From Methanohalophilus profundi (GTDB lineage: Archaea; Halobacteriota; Methanosarcinia; Methanosarcinales; Methanosarcinaceae), in contig NZ_QBKB01000002.1 in NCBI RefSeq assembly GCF_004137855.1, forward strand, positions 1,227,224-1,291,223: DNA of 64,000 nucleotides, read 5' to 3'. Shown here in pieces: positions 56,521 through 64,000 of this stretch. The notes under the pieces are model-generated. The model did no database searches. It was not told the DNA's origin and was given only the letters and a program-made list of their open reading frames with translations. Position 1 is the stretch's first letter, and each line of letters begins with the position of its first letter. The position numbers and the translations under genes were made by a program.

Positions 56521-58082
56521 TTGGAGGAATTAGGGACGATTCAAGTGCTTGTTAACGGCGAGAAGTTATCTCTCCCGGATGGTGCTACAGTACAGGAAGC
56601 CATCGATACAGCAGAGGCACCTTACAAAAGAGGTGCTTGTGTGGGCATTCTCAAGAAATCAGAAAGTGTCCGCTCTGAAAGTGTAAGGGAGTATCGTGTC
56701 AAGACTACAAAAGGAGAATTACGTCTTGAAATAATTGATCATCTTTCCGCTTCTGCCCGCAGGTGGATGGAAGGTTTCAAGCAATATGAAGGAATTTCCC
56801 TGCGCTGGGGCAGCAAGGATGCCACAGCCTTTGGCCCATTTTCGGAATCTCTGAAACCGGAAAGAACTCCCGCAAAGCTGGATAAATATGATGTATTATT
56901 TTCAGCTGGGGGATATAACCCTTCTAATTTCCATCTTCTTTTTTCCCTTGCAGAGCATTCTGCAGACTACGGTGCACCTGCAGATGGTCCTTTTGCCAGG
57001 GTCGTGGGCGGTAAGAAACTTCTGACCAGTTTTGAGCGCTCTGATCGCATTCTTGAAATTGAACCCGTAATTGAATGGCAGGAATCTGCAAAACACCTGG
57101 TCACAGATGATACTAGCACAACCCTGGAGGATGGTGATGGTCTCTTTACCTTTATAGGGATAAAACTTGCTCCTGAATCTCCTGAAGGAGCTGAATTTTT
57201 CTTTGGTCTAATTAAGGATGGATTTTTCAAAGTTGACGATGACTCCAGTTCTTTTATAAGTGACAGTAATTTAAAAGGTGAGATCTGCTCCTTTGAAAAC
57301 TTTGAAGCCCGAAAGGATGGTGCTGTATGGGTACGAACTGCAGGTTATGGCACCGGTAAAGTGTTCATCTCCCGTGATGAAAGAGCTGCCAGTGTTGTAC
57401 ATTCGGTAATTGGCAATATAGAACAAGGTATTGAACTTATCCATATGGCAGGAAAGGGTCACTCTATATTTGTAAAGACGGATCCTGCTCCCATCAATAT
57501 ACTTGGCATGGGCTTTAATGAAGCTGAAAAACACCTTGAAGGACTGGGGGTTGAACTGGTACGTGAAGGGTATAAAGAAGACGATGCCAATATTGTGAAA
57601 CTTCAACCCTCCAGTACTATCGATATCCTGCTGGCAAAAAAAGTAATTGCAACCGGGGCACCGGATTCCCTGGTAATTCGTGTTGAACTGTATGATGAAC
57701 TCGCTCCTAAAACCCTGGATTTCTTCAGGCACTCAGTAGGTCTTACCTTCAGGCCTATAGGTACACTGCCTGTGATGATGATATATGAGGATACATACTT
57801 GTTTAAAGCCGCAAAGTCCGCTGAAAAATATAAGGAAATTTGCCGGAAAACGTGCTTGTGGATAAAACCAAAGCTTTTGAGATTGGGATTACTAACCAGG
57901 CCGCCAAAAGAATGGGTATTGTGGGGGTCAAAACAGAGGATGACGATCTGTTTGGTCCCACCGGAGAGAAATTTTCAAGTACCAATATAATAGGAAAAAT
58001 CCTTGAGCCCGAGAAATTCAAGGCATTGACCGAAAAGGATACCATGTACGTTCTGGAAAGTAACAAGGAGGAGATTGAATGA
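56521..58082 (+). CDS. mmp3: Methanogenesis marker protein 3 (frameshifted in this sequence)
   Basis: Mmp3, about 520 residues after correction, has been found with MCR activation complexes. The first frame (from 56521) carries VNGEKLSLPDGATVQEAIDTA, a ThiS/ubiquitin-like start, then a middle domain with YGTGKVFISRDERAASVVHS and PDSLVIRVELYDELAP, a peptidyl-prolyl-isomerase-like end. At about 57834-57836 one G is missing in TAAGGAAATTTG, and the other frame supplies NVLVDKTKAFEIGITNQA to the stop at 58082. The start is uncertain: TTG 56521 overlaps its own GGAGG; ATT 56539 or GTG 56545 better fit the family N-terminus. Confidence 0.88.
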
Positions 58083-58513
58083 GCGGGGAGGATGTTGATG
58101 AGATTACAAAGATCATGGTGATTGACTCAGACAGTGTACTTCCTTCTGATGCTGCGATGAAAATCTATGAGTCCGATGTAGATATTACCATTAAGGAAAC
58201 CTGTTTCGGCACAATGGTAACAGGTCCGCGTGATTCAGTGGAAAAGGTAGTAGCTGAAGTAAGGGCCCTTGATCCGAATCATGTTTTTGTGAAACAGAGG
58301 GGTTTCCCGCCAGGTGATGAACGTCGCTGCAGGGCTTCCAGAGGCGGAGGTCCAAGGCCGGGTTTCCATTACCTTAGAAACGAAGTAGCAACATTGCCCA
58401 TAATCAGCAAAGCTCTTGATGAGTATGAGACATATAATCCGGCTGAAAAGAAAGAATCTCCTGACAAAATTTCACCATCCAAACTTAAAGATATTATTGA
58501 ATCTGAATTATGA
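58079..58513 (+). CDS. mmp6: Methanogenesis marker protein 6
   Basis: A 144-residue protein conserved only in methanogens. Characteristic segments are KETCFGTMVTGPRDSVEKV, DPNHVFVKQRGFPPGDERRCRASRG and GPRPGFH. ATGA overlap with the mmp3 stop shows translational coupling. Cys at the ETCFG and RRCRA segments may bind a cluster. The function is unproven; the co-occurrence with MCR is known. Confidence 0.93.
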   Translation: MSGEDVDEITKIMVIDSDSVLPSDAAMKIYESDVDITIKETCFGTMVTGPRDSVEKVVAEVRALDPNHVFVKQRGFPPGDERRCRASRGGGPRPGFHYLRNEVATLPIISKALDEYETYNPAEKKESPDKISPSKLKDIIESEL

Positions 58514-58522
58514 GGTGACACC

Positions 58523-58978
58523 TTGGCAAAAATTTTCATCTACCCCACTAACAGCCTTATCCTTTCTGATCTCGTTGAAAGGTTTGGCCATAAACCCCTT
58601 GCAATGATGGAGAAGATCCGGGAAAAAATCACTACAGTAGGTGTAGATTCCCCGCCGATCAATATTACTCCCGAAGATCCCAAACATGGCTTGAAATATG
58701 CTTCAGTAGAAGTTCCTGCCGGTGTGAGGGGCCGTATGTCCATAGTGGGCCCTCTGATTGATGAAGCTGAAGCTGCGATCATAGTGCTGGATTCGGCATC
58801 TGCTTTTGGTTGCATGGGGTGTGCACGTGCCAATGAACTTACAAAGTTCCTTGCACGCCAAAGGGACATTCCCCGCCTTGAAGTCAAATATCCTCGCACT
58901 GAAGAAGAAGGTAAAGACTTTGTATACCAGATTGCTGAATTCCTGAAATCCCTGTCCAAAGAGGAGGATGAAGAATGA
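58523..58978 (+). CDS. mmp5: Methanogenesis marker protein 5
   Basis: A 151-residue protein with conserved [38 protein letters not shown] and [15 protein letters not shown], whose CMGC pair is a potential metal site. TTG 58523 has GAGGTGA 4-10 nt upstream, so TTG is the start. It overlaps mmp15 by ATGA. The role in MCR synthesis or activation is inferred from conserved gene order. Confidence 0.93.
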   Translation: MAKIFIYPTNSLILSDLVERFGHKPLAMMEKIREKITTVGVDSPPINITPEDPKHGLKYASVEVPAGVRGRMSIVGPLIDEAEAAIIVLDSASAFGCMGCARANELTKFLARQRDIPRLEVKYPRTEEEGKDFVYQIAEFLKSLSKEEDEE

Positions 58979-60219
58979 ATAATTCTGATAAAGTAACGAT
59001 AGCACTGGTTTCATGCGGTTCTGAATATGCCGGTATCCAGAAGGAACTGGAATCGGCAGCATCTTCCTTGAATGCGGAACTTGTCTATCCGGAGATGGAT
59101 GTGGCATCGATGGACACCATAGGCGGGGAATTCGGGCTGGAAGTCGCAAGTCCTGATCTGCGTCTCATGATGGCCAGGGCAAAAGCTGTAGTAGAAGGTG
59201 TGGCTCAGGTGGATGCTGTGTTTGTTGCTACCTGTTTTAGATGTGCTGAAGCTGCGATTGTTCGTAATGAAGTGCGCCGTTATATATTTGAAGATTCGGG
59301 TCTGCCGGTTATAAGTTATTCTTTTACCGAGCGAACAACTGCGGCTACCCTGCTGACACGTATGGAAGCCCTGACAACCATTGCAAAGAGCAAACATTTA
59401 CTTGCAAGGGAAATTCAGGAAGGATTGACAGCAGGTATTGACTCTGGTTCAACAACTACCAAAGCTGTAGTTATGAGGGATGACGAGATAATCGGTGAAG
59501 GCTGGGTGCCCACCATCAAAGTGCTTGAAAGTGCTGAAAAAGCCCTTCAGCAGGCACTGGATCAGGCCGATGTCAAAAGAGAGGACTTGCAGTCAATCGG
59601 TACAACAGGATACGGACGTTTCCTTATAGGCGATCACTTCAACGCCGACCTTATGCAGGAAGAAATTACGGTAAATTCCAAGGGAGCGGTCTACCTTGCA
59701 AAGACACAGCAGGGTAATGCCACTGTAATTGATATTGGCGGTATGGATAACAAAGCCATTTCCGTACAGGATGGCATTCCCGGCATGTTCACCATGGGAG
59801 GCGTTTGTGCGGGTGCTTCGGGCAGATTCCTTGAAATGACTTCCAAGAGACTGGGTGTGGATATCACGGAACTCGGGGACCTTGCAATCAAGGGAATGCA
59901 GAAAAATGTAGAAATGAACAGTTATTGTATTGTTTTCGGAATCCAGTCCCTGGTTAATTCCCTTGCCAAGGGAGCTACGCCCGAAGACGTGGCTGCTGCA
60001 GCGTGTCACAGTGTTGTGGAACAAATATTTGAACAGCAGCTCCAGGAAATTGAAGTTAAAGAACCCCTTGTCCTGGTGGGTGGTTCATCCCTGATTGCTG
60101 GTGTACCCAAAGCTCTGGAAGAACTGCTCAAGATTGATGTTGTTGTCCCTCCATATGCCCAGCATATCGGTGCAGTGGGTGCCGCGCTGCTTGTTTCTGG
60201 TTTTGTGGATAAGGAGTGA
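58975..60219 (+). CDS. mmp15: Methanogenesis marker protein 15 (ASKHA Fe-S activase-like)
   Basis: A 414-residue protein. The C-terminal two-thirds is an activase of the 2-hydroxyacyl-CoA dehydratase type: phosphate-1 [14 protein letters not shown] (about residue 154), [26 protein letters not shown] and [15 protein letters not shown], whose two Cys are at the positions of the 4Fe-4S ligands of dehydratase activases. An N-terminal domain of about 140 residues precedes it with more Cys (ATCFRCAEA). ATP-driven electron transfer to a partner is the likely role, fitting MCR activation. Confidence 0.95.
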   Translation: MNNSDKVTIALVSCGSEYAGIQKELESAASSLNAELVYPEMDVASMDTIGGEFGLEVASPDLRLMMARAKAVVEGVAQVDAVFVATCFRCAEAAIVRNEVRRYIFEDSGLPVISYSFTERTTAATLLTRMEALTTIAKSKHLLAREIQEGLTAGIDSGSTTTKAVVMRDDEIIGEGWVPTIKVLESAEKALQQALDQADVKREDLQSIGTTGYGRFLIGDHFNADLMQEEITVNSKGAVYLAKTQQGNATVIDIGGMDNKAISVQDGIPGMFTMGGVCAGASGRFLEMTSKRLGVDITELGDLAIKGMQKNVEMNSYCIVFGIQSLVNSLAKGATPEDVAAAACHSVVEQIFEQQLQEIEVKEPLVLVGGSSLIAGVPKALEELLKIDVVVPPYAQHIGAVGAALLVSGFVDKE

Positions 60220-60225
60220 TTTGAA

Positions 60226-60837
60226 TTGGCAACCCTTGAAAAGTTCGTGGTTGAAACCACAGTTGAAGAGGAAGCCCCACCTTATCGAAAGATTGTATCA
60301 GATATAATCTCCGATCTGGGCATGGCAGGCAGAATCGCAAAAATCAAAGTAGTAATAAGGCCCGAAGATTCTCTTTTCCAGCTGGCGGCAGTTGTACGTG
60401 GTGTTCTTCCACAGGTAATATTGAAAGATTTTGCTGAAATACAAAAAGGGGACCATGAAGGAGAAATTTTGATCAAGATATCTGTAGAAAAACATCTTCC
60501 ACGTCTGTTGCAGATGCTCTGGGATAGGTATGGACGTGACAGCCTTGAGCAACCGGACAGGTGGACTATTTCCCTGTTTGTGGATAATCCGGAGGAGGAG
60601 ATAGGCTCTCTCGAAAATCTTGTTGTGGATGACCCGAGGCGCACACTCAAGTCCAATCTGGCGGATATGGCTATCAGGGTAGCTCCTGAAGGTTTCAGGG
60701 TACGTCATCATTCATTGAACGGCAATGATTTCATATTTGTGGCATCCGAGGATACGATGCAAAAAGAATGGATTGATGAAGCACACACGATGCTGGAAGA
60801 ACTAAAGGGAGATGATGCCAGTGGCAGCAGTGCTTGA
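60226..60837 (+). CDS. mmp17: Methanogenesis marker protein 17
   Basis: A 203-residue methanogen-specific protein. Visible blocks include PYRKIVSDIISDLGMAGRI, IKVVIRPEDSLFQL, LWDRYGRDSLEQPDRWTI and EEEIGSLENLVVDDPR. TTG 60226 with AAGGAGTG upstream is the start. Mmp17 co-purifies with MCR activation complexes in other methanogens. The mmp7 frame starts inside its last 26 bp. Confidence 0.93.
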   Translation: MATLEKFVVETTVEEEAPPYRKIVSDIISDLGMAGRIAKIKVVIRPEDSLFQLAAVVRGVLPQVILKDFAEIQKGDHEGEILIKISVEKHLPRLLQMLWDRYGRDSLEQPDRWTISLFVDNPEEEIGSLENLVVDDPRRTLKSNLADMAIRVAPEGFRVRHHSLNGNDFIFVASEDTMQKEWIDEAHTMLEELKGDDASGSSA

Positions 60838-61756
60838 ACCCTATGTCTATGAAGGCGGTGTGCACAAACATGGCCTTATTATTGAACTCCTGGAAGACCT
60901 GGGCGGCTATCTTGTACAGAGTACGCCGGCTGCAACGGAAATTAATCTTGTGATGTTGATTCCCCGTAAAGATGTTCCCCTGATGGAAGAACTTGCAAAG
61001 AAAATACTGGGCAAACTCACGCGAGCTCCCTTAACAGGTACTGAAATAGCTGTAGTATCCCCAACCCTTGCCTACCATCATCTTCCTCATTCGGCATGTG
61101 ATGTTGCCGAACATCTGCGCAGGGATGGTGCTAATACCAATATGCTGGGACTTGCACGGGGAATGGGTCGAAGAGTGGCTCTTTCTCAGGATTATGAAAG
61201 GCGGTTAATCAACGAACATGACATTGCCGTTTACAGTTTTGGGAATTTCAGTGACTGTATAATAAATAAGAAGCCCAAACTTTTCTCGGGTGTAGATGTT
61301 CCTATTGTGGCTACAGGAAGCCCTGCACTTAAGACTGAGGATGTAAAGGGTGCCGATGTTTATGTTGGAGGCATTGGACGTGTATCTCACAGGCTGCGTA
61401 ACGAAGGTGAGATGGACAGCCTTGATGTATTGAATAAGACTGTCGGGGAAGTTGTGGATAAAATGCGTGAGGAAATATCCCGGGATCCTCTTGCAGTATT
61501 GCCTGCAAGAGTAATGAAGGAGATTAAAGAGCAGGTGCCTGAAATTAATGATGTTTTATCCCCTGCTCCAATAACCCTTCAACTGGATGGAATGAGGGTG
61601 AAACTTCCCTTTGGACAATTCCATGAAAAAATGGAACAGCTGGAATTGGATGAAAATATCTCCCTCTCGGATGTGGCAAATATCATGCCTTCAAAAATGA
61701 AGGACTATATTCTCATAAAGATTCGCCGCCGCTCAGAGACCGGATTTACTGTATGA
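60812..61756 (+). CDS. mmp7: Methanogenesis marker protein 7
   Basis: A 314-residue methanogen-specific protein. Segments: LEPYVYEGGVHKHGLI near the start, LMIPRKDVPLMEEL-like block, LPHSACDVAEHLRRDGANTNM, GMGRRVALSQDYE, and DVYVGGIGRVSHRLRN. In recent work Mmp7 is part of the MCR activation complex with McrC, Mmp3, Mmp17 and AtwA. Starts ATG 60812/60815 overlap mmp17; GTG 60821 has better AAGGGA spacing. Confidence 0.93.
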   Translation: MMPVAAVLEPYVYEGGVHKHGLIIELLEDLGGYLVQSTPAATEINLVMLIPRKDVPLMEELAKKILGKLTRAPLTGTEIAVVSPTLAYHHLPHSACDVAEHLRRDGANTNMLGLARGMGRRVALSQDYERRLINEHDIAVYSFGNFSDCIINKKPKLFSGVDVPIVATGSPALKTEDVKGADVYVGGIGRVSHRLRNEGEMDSLDVLNKTVGEVVDKMREEISRDPLAVLPARVMKEIKEQVPEINDVLSPAPITLQLDGMRVKLPFGQFHEKMEQLELDENISLSDVANIMPSKMKDYILIKIRRRSETGFTV

Positions 61757-61771
61757 TACAGAGGGTGTGTA

Positions 61772-62224
61772 ATGGATCTGGAAAATATCAAGGAAATTCT
61801 TGAAAAAGATGAAGATGAAGCGGTTTCCGAAGTGCTTTCAACAGTTGAGGAACGATATGGGGAAGTACCCTATATTCTCAATTTCATGAAAGATATGCCG
61901 GAGCTGTTAATCCCTAAAGTAATGTATGATAATTCTATAATGCGGGAGTTTGAAAGACTCGATCCTGAAACAATTGAACTTATCTGTGTGGGTGTTGCTT
62001 CTGCACTGAGATGTGACCATTGTCTCAAGATGCATATCAGGGTTGCCAGCAGGCTTGGTTTGACAAGGGAGCAGATATTTGATGCTATTCTTATAGGCGG
62101 GGCCCTATCCAATGCCTCGGTGCTTGCAGAAGGCACACGTGCCCTTGATGACGAGATAAATGATAATTCCCCTTCCTGTGATAGTGACTGCGATTCATGC
62201 AACATCACAGGTTCGGACAGGTAA
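61772..62224 (+). CDS. AhpD/carboxymuconolactone decarboxylase family protein with Cys-rich tail
   Basis: A 150-residue protein with the AhpD/CMD core: LICVGVASALRCDHCLKMHIRVA (the CxxCxxxH redox centre, about residues 75-87), LTREQIFDAILIGG and a helical C-terminus, plus a tail SCDSDCDSCN unusual for the family. It begins 15 bp after mmp7 in the same direction, with GAGGG upstream. A redox role for MCR activation is suggested by context only. Otherwise it would be a general thiol peroxidase/antioxidant protein. Confidence 0.85.
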   Translation: MDLENIKEILEKDEDEAVSEVLSTVEERYGEVPYILNFMKDMPELLIPKVMYDNSIMREFERLDPETIELICVGVASALRCDHCLKMHIRVASRLGLTREQIFDAILIGGALSNASVLAEGTRALDDEINDNSPSCDSDCDSCNITGSDR

Positions 62225-62226
62225 TT

Positions 62227-63126
62227 TTATCCCAGAAGCGGCATCCCGGCTATTAAAGCACCAGCCACGTAACCCAGAATTGCCCCGCTATTTAAAAATG
62301 GGAGGCCTGCCTGGGGTTTCCCCTTCATTACCAGGATTGTCAGGGCAAAAAATCCGATAAGGGTACCGACCATTGCTCCTATGGCGGGAATTCCTACGAA
62401 GCCTTCATGGGGAAGGAATACATTTGCAGAAACTACTATAATTGTTGGCATTATAGCATCACCCAATCCCATGTAGAAGGCTTCTTTTTCCCCTTCTGTT
62501 GATGGAGTGTCCTCAATAAATGAGTAATTTCTTTTTTTAGGTATGACAAACAGGATTGGCAGCTTTAGATCCATCACGCCTTCTGCAAGGGCAATCATAT
62601 GTTTTGTCTTATACACCGAGATTGCATCGTAGGCTGCAAGCAGACCCAGCAGCACAATCGCAGGCAAAATACCAAATGATATTCCAAATATTGAACTTGC
62701 CGCTGCTCCCACAATGATTCCTACAAAATCTATTATGTACCATTCAGGATGGACGTAAAGCAAGATGGTGAAAACAGTTGCCATTAACAGACCTCCGATT
62801 ATCGGACCTTCTCCTCCCAATCCTGTAAGGTGGAAGAGGGGATAGAATCCGTAATACATGGTAGAAGCAACAGCAACAAGGATAATCATCTGGATTACCC
62901 ATTGTATTTCTTTCTTGATAGCGAAAAGTAAAAACAGGGTGAATATGAGAATTGCGATTATGTAGTATATGGAATTGGTTGCTGATTGGGGGTTATCTAC
63001 TGCCTGCATACCCAGATCGTTCATTGGTTGTGCAAGGGTAAGTGCAATGATCTGGATGACCAGTATAAAGCCGGCCATTACAATCATCGGGAAGTATTCC
63101 TTGATTCCGTTTTCATTATCGCTCAA
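62227..63126 (-). CDS. Presenilin-type (A22) intramembrane aspartyl protease
   Basis: A 299-residue polytopic protein with about nine helices. The catalytic Asp motifs are AAYDAISVYKTKH (YD) and MGLGDAIMPTII (GxGD), followed by the PAL-like GLPFLNSGA near the C-terminus. These three are the presenilin/signal-peptide-peptidase signatures, and archaeal members are known (PSH). It may degrade membrane-protein remnants. It converges on the AhpD-like gene with a 2-bp gap. Confidence 0.92.
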   Translation of the reverse strand: MSDNENGIKEYFPMIVMAGFILVIQIIALTLAQPMNDLGMQAVDNPQSATNSIYYIIAILIFTLFLLFAIKKEIQWVIQMIILVAVASTMYYGFYPLFHLTGLGGEGPIIGGLLMATVFTILLYVHPEWYIIDFVGIIVGAAASSIFGISFGILPAIVLLGLLAAYDAISVYKTKHMIALAEGVMDLKLPILFVIPKKRNYSFIEDTPSTEGEKEAFYMGLGDAIMPTIIVVSANVFLPHEGFVGIPAIGAMVGTLIGFFALTILVMKGKPQAGLPFLNSGAILGYVAGALIAGMPLLG

Positions 63127-63233
63127 ATTTTCTCATCCTGTTTGTATGGTACAGAACCTAATGCAATATCCATTAATTAAGTTTATGTAATACTTAAGTA
63201 GTAACATGGATTAAGTAAAATAGAGGTCTTACC

Positions 63234-63557
63234 ATGGAAACAAGGGACATTGTTTTTTCTATCGTTATGGTTGTATCAGCTTTTGTGTTGACATATGTAT
63301 GGCTGGGCAGGTTCAAATACAGTCCGGCTAACTCATTGATAGTTCTTGCTGCCATTGTAATGGTAGGAGCTCTTGCAGCGATGCTCCTTTCTTTGGACAT
63401 GCGGATGCGTAAGATTGAGCAGCAGCTCGATCTAAGAGAACGCTCTCTTCGGATTAATATTCAGAGTGTCGAAGATAACATGGGTGAAAAAATGGATACT
63501 GTCACCAATGTGGTGGATGATGCCATGGAAACCTTTAACAGAAGAAATTATCGTTAA
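63234..63557 (+). CDS. Small membrane protein with coiled-coil tail
   Basis: A 107-residue protein with two membrane helices (about 7-25 and 33-55) and a charged helical C-terminus (RKIEQQLDLRERSLRINI), suggesting a coiled coil in the cytoplasm. GAGGTC lies 6-11 nt before ATG 63234. I do not recognise a family. It is divergent from the presenilin-type gene; the 107-bp gap is AT-rich. Confidence 0.65.
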   Translation: METRDIVFSIVMVVSAFVLTYVWLGRFKYSPANSLIVLAAIVMVGALAAMLLSLDMRMRKIEQQLDLRERSLRINIQSVEDNMGEKMDTVTNVVDDAMETFNRRNYR

Positions 63558-63667
63558 TCTTTTCTATTCTTCATTATTTTTAATCATCGACATCTGCCGA
63601 AAACAATATTAATGTGATGGTTTGTATGGGCAATTATCAACAAGTTTCATAATGGTGGGTGGGCTCA

Positions 63668-63970
63668 ATGCAAATTAATCTTAAACCAATCGGTGTCATA
63701 AAAAAATCCGGGAAAAATTCAGAAATTCTGATATATTCGGAATTTGAGCAGGTAATCAGGAATATGCTCTCCAGGACAGGTAAAACCGCTGTTGAAGGAA
63801 ATGATGTGCTGGTAGTCCATAAAGGTGACAAGAAGGATGGTCATCAGTTACAGGTTTCCAGAACAACTCTCCTTGAAAGGGCAGGTAATATACTGAAGGT
63901 AGGGCGGATGAAAGCCGATGATGACTCGGTGCTGGATATACGCCTCGATACGGATATTCAACTTCATTAA
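63668..63970 (+). CDS. Small TrmO-like protein
   Basis: A 100-residue protein. Its start LKPIGVIKKSGKNSEILIYSEFEQ resembles the N-terminus of TrmO (tRNA N6-threonylcarbamoyl-adenosine methyltransferase), and its end TLLERAGNILKVGRMKADDD SVLDIRLD resembles the TrmO C-terminus. The SAM-binding RSPxRPNPIG block of TrmO is absent; length is 100 versus 130-160. It is probably a divergent relative with other function. ATG 63668 has a GGTGGGTGGG tract upstream. Confidence 0.65.
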   Translation: MQINLKPIGVIKKSGKNSEILIYSEFEQVIRNMLSRTGKTAVEGNDVLVVHKGDKKDGHQLQVSRTTLLERAGNILKVGRMKADDDSVLDIRLDTDIQLH

Positions 63971-63991
63971 ACCAATTTAAGAGGACACTGA

Positions 63992-64000
63992 ATGGGTGTA
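63992..64000 (+). CDS. Start of next gene (cut by window end)
   Basis: GAGG at 63981-63984 followed by ATG at 63992 suggests a new coding region beginning MGV, 21 bp after the TrmO-like stop. Too little is present to identify it. Confidence 0.3.

Noticed and set aside
1-64000. tRNA or rRNA genes
   Set aside because: I looked for cloverleaf-type TTCRA loops and paired ends in the intergenic stretches and saw none; a tRNA search program would be decisive.

Overview
This 64 kb window comes from a methanogenic archaeon of the family Methanosarcinaceae. The gene content fits a methylotrophic lineage such as Methanohalophilus, Methanolobus or Methanococcoides, but the genus is a guess. The evidence is a methyl-coenzyme M reductase (MCR) activation cluster (AtwA and methanogenesis marker proteins 3, 6, 5, 15, 17 and 7), coenzyme F420 synthesis (CofE), a NikKMLQO-type nickel importer, pyruvoyl arginine decarboxylase, hypusine-type aIF5A, class I lysyl-tRNA synthetase, ABCE1 and tetrahydrofolate genes of the kind known from Methanosarcina. 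Archaeal TATA boxes and T-rich ends are visible. Every stop codon I could read is TAA or TGA and none is TAG, which suits a pyrrolysine-decoding genome.

Layout. 1-8.7 kb: one-carbon and cofactor genes on the + strand (glyA end, folD, folP, hydantoinase-like, metV-like, metF, thiC, cofE). 8.8-12.5 kb: thioredoxin, a metallo-beta-lactamase-fold protein, an EMC6-like membrane protein and ABCE1. 12.5-16.3 kb: nickel importer on the - strand. 16.4-17.0 kb: gene-free, AT-rich element with terminal inverted repeats. 17-23 kb: hisF, MazG-like, surface proteins, U32 peptidase and a nucleotide hydrolase. 23-28 kb: methyltransferase, LysRS, arginine decarboxylase, ornithine-decarboxylase-like enzyme and deoxyhypusine synthase. 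28-31 kb: DtxR-type regulator and FeoB. 31-36 kb: a long - strand run (TPD protein, DNA glycosylase, PRPP synthase, MoaC, NAD(P)HX repair). 36-42.5 kb: RCK-DHH protein, YkgJ-like protein, aconitase-family large subunit, CBS proteins, hisE and a NOG1-like GTPase. 42.5-49.9 kb: - strand run with aminotransferase, hexuloisomerase, Era-like GTPase, PhoU, Pcm, zinc protein, agmatinase, aIF5A and Ogt. 50-54.7 kb: secreted and membrane proteins and a HAD phosphatase whose 5' end lies in a perfect 232-bp tandem duplication. 54.9-62.2 kb: MCR activation cluster ending in an AhpD-like protein. 62.2-64 kb: presenilin-type protease and small genes.

How the genes work together. Four themes recur: folate-linked one-carbon metabolism, making and activating MCR (nickel import for F430, AtwA and Mmp proteins), the polyamine/hypusine route (PdaD, agmatinase, Dys, aIF5A split over two loci) and iron homeostasis (DtxR and FeoB). 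A nearly identical 47-nt promoter-start element precedes the hydantoinase-like gene and thioredoxin, and a partial copy precedes atwA, which suggests shared control.

Sequence quality. At least ten conserved genes are split by small frameshifts, mostly one missing base in a short run. They look like uncorrected sequencing indels, so these genes are annotated as intact genes with a frameshift.
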